Source of the DNA: Candidatus Staskawiczbacteria bacterium RIFCSPHIGHO2_02_FULL_34_10
Lineage (GTDB): Bacteria; Patescibacteriota; Minisyncoccia; Minisyncoccales; Staskawiczbacteraceae
Assembly (NCBI GenBank): GCA_001821915.1
Contig: MHOR01000007.1
Span: forward strand, 58,808-69,205
Direction of reading: 5' to 3'
Length of the DNA: 10,398 bases
The position numbers and the translations under genes are program-made. The notes beneath the pieces are model-generated. The model saw only the letters and a program-made list of their open reading frames with translations. It was not told the origin of the DNA and did no database searches. Every line of letters begins with the position of its first letter. Positions within the stretch are counted from its first letter, which is position 1. Below are positions 9,895 through 10,398 of this stretch, one piece after another.

Positions 9895-10341
9895 CTATCT
9901 ATTACTTAGTTCGCGGTTTATATCCCTTTCCACATCCCGCTTTTTAATTTTTTCCTTTTTATCAAATTTTTTCTTTCCTTTTGCCAATCCGAATTCGAGT
10001 TTTATCCTACCATTTTGTTCATAAATTTTCAAGGGTATTAACGAAAATCCTCGTTCATTTACTTTTCCCATTAAATAATTAATCTCTTTTTTGTTCAGTA
10101 AAAGTTTTCGGTTTTGCTCGGGGTTATAGTCTGCAGGAGTGTTTTTTGGTTGGTAGGGAGGTATTTTAGCTCCTATTAAATAGAGCTCATTATTTCTTAT
10201 TACCACATATGAGCCCGACAAATTTATATGCCCGGTTTTTATAGATTTTACCTCTTGGCCTTGTAATACAAGACCTGCTTCATATTTTTCTATGATTTCG
10301 TATTCAAAATGGGCTTTTTTATTTTCTGAATATACTTGCAT
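9895..10341 (-). CDS. smpB: SsrA-binding protein SmpB
   Basis: 148-aa partner of tmRNA that binds its tRNA-like domain and places its tail in the mRNA channel of stalled ribosomes. Conserved blocks: NKKAHFEYEIIEKYEAGLVLQGQEVKS, the strand NLSGSYVVIRNNELYLIGAKIPPY, KLLLNKKEI, GFSLIPLKIYEQNGRIKLEFGLAKGKKKFDKKE and a basic tail KKRDVERDINREL. Length is slightly below E. coli SmpB (160). The start is chosen at ATG 10341; the upstream stretch TAGTATAAATTA is AT-rich with no Shine-Dalgarno. Confidence 0.98.
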   Translation of the reverse strand: MQVYSENKKAHFEYEIIEKYEAGLVLQGQEVKSIKTGHINLSGSYVVIRNNELYLIGAKIPPYQPKNTPADYNPEQNRKLLLNKKEINYLMGKVNERGFSLIPLKIYEQNGRIKLEFGLAKGKKKFDKKEKIKKRDVERDINRELSNR

Positions 10342-10344
10342 TAA

Positions 10345-10385
10345 TTTATACTATCATTTTGGTTGTTTTATGAAACTATTGACAA
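10345..10385 (-). promoter_or_regulatory. Possible smpB promoter region
   Basis: On the minus strand TTGTCA (10385-10380, 5/6 of TTGACA) and TATAAA (10350-10345) occur upstream of smpB, but they are 29 nt apart, so they do not form one standard promoter. A -10-like TAGTAT at 10354-10349 resembles that of greA. Low certainty; the window ends here. Confidence 0.25.
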
Positions 10386-10398
10386 CAATGCTTGATAT

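Noticed and set aside
9803..10024. Plus-strand frame over the smpB/GIY-YIG junction, encoding a hydrophobic peptide
   Set aside because: It lies antisense to two clearly conserved genes and its hydrophobicity is what a reversed lysine-rich sequence gives.

Overview
The window looks like chromosomal DNA of a Candidate Phyla Radiation (Patescibacteria, Parcubacteria-like) bacterium. This is inferred from the AT-rich composition, small proteins, a half-size (6-TM) MFS protein, an 83-aa one-domain MGMT-type protein, a stand-alone EF-Tu-domain-II-like protein, a solo PaaX/Cas2-like protein, and tight gene pairs with 1-4 nt gaps. I did no database search, so the assignment is by recognition only.

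Layout, left to right. (1) 1-1583, plus strand: 3' part of pyrD, then a complete class-II-type pyrC with a strong Shine-Dalgarno and a rho-independent terminator (pyrimidine synthesis). (2) 1586-2522: a promoter, an EF-like small protein, then greA with its own promoter and terminator. (3) 2565-5972: half-MFS protein, a 217-bp MITE-like element, polX (DNA polymerase X + PHP), and a ChaN/TIKI-like protein of unknown function. (4) 5973-7457: a broken copy of a Nudix 5' end, then a PaaX/Cas2-like gene bracketed by two copies of a perfect palindrome, then a Nudix hydrolase and a short MGMT-type alkyltransferase. (5) 7458-7778: a second, shorter MITE-like element, a single DnaA-box match, a 27-aa predicted membrane peptide with promoter, a perfect 18-bp hairpin and a strong bidirectional-looking terminator. 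(6) 7779-10341, minus strand: smpB - GIY-YIG nuclease - ssrA (tmRNA) - infC - rpmI - rplT, i.e. the trans-translation pair directly upstream of the classic IF-3/L35/L20 operon.

The most unusual content is between the genes. The gaps MFS/polX, after the MGMT gene, infC/rpmI, rpmI/rplT and ssrA/infC each hold a palindromic element built from related 7-bp words of the form RTTNNGA (ATTACGA, ATTAGGT, ATTAGAT, GTTAGAA). Three of them have flanking 5-6 bp direct repeats and four begin at the stop codon of the upstream gene. A 7-bp-period array of the same type is translated in frame inside polX. Second, the PaaX/Cas2-like gene sits between two copies of a perfect palindrome (46 and 32 bp), next to a duplicated Nudix start, an arrangement reminiscent of REP/RAYT elements or of an autoregulatory operator pair. 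Third, infC has no ATG/GTG/TTG in frame before its conserved N-terminus, so it probably starts at AUC or AUA. Fourth, a GC-rich imperfect inverted repeat abuts the 5' end of ssrA exactly where a promoter would be expected.
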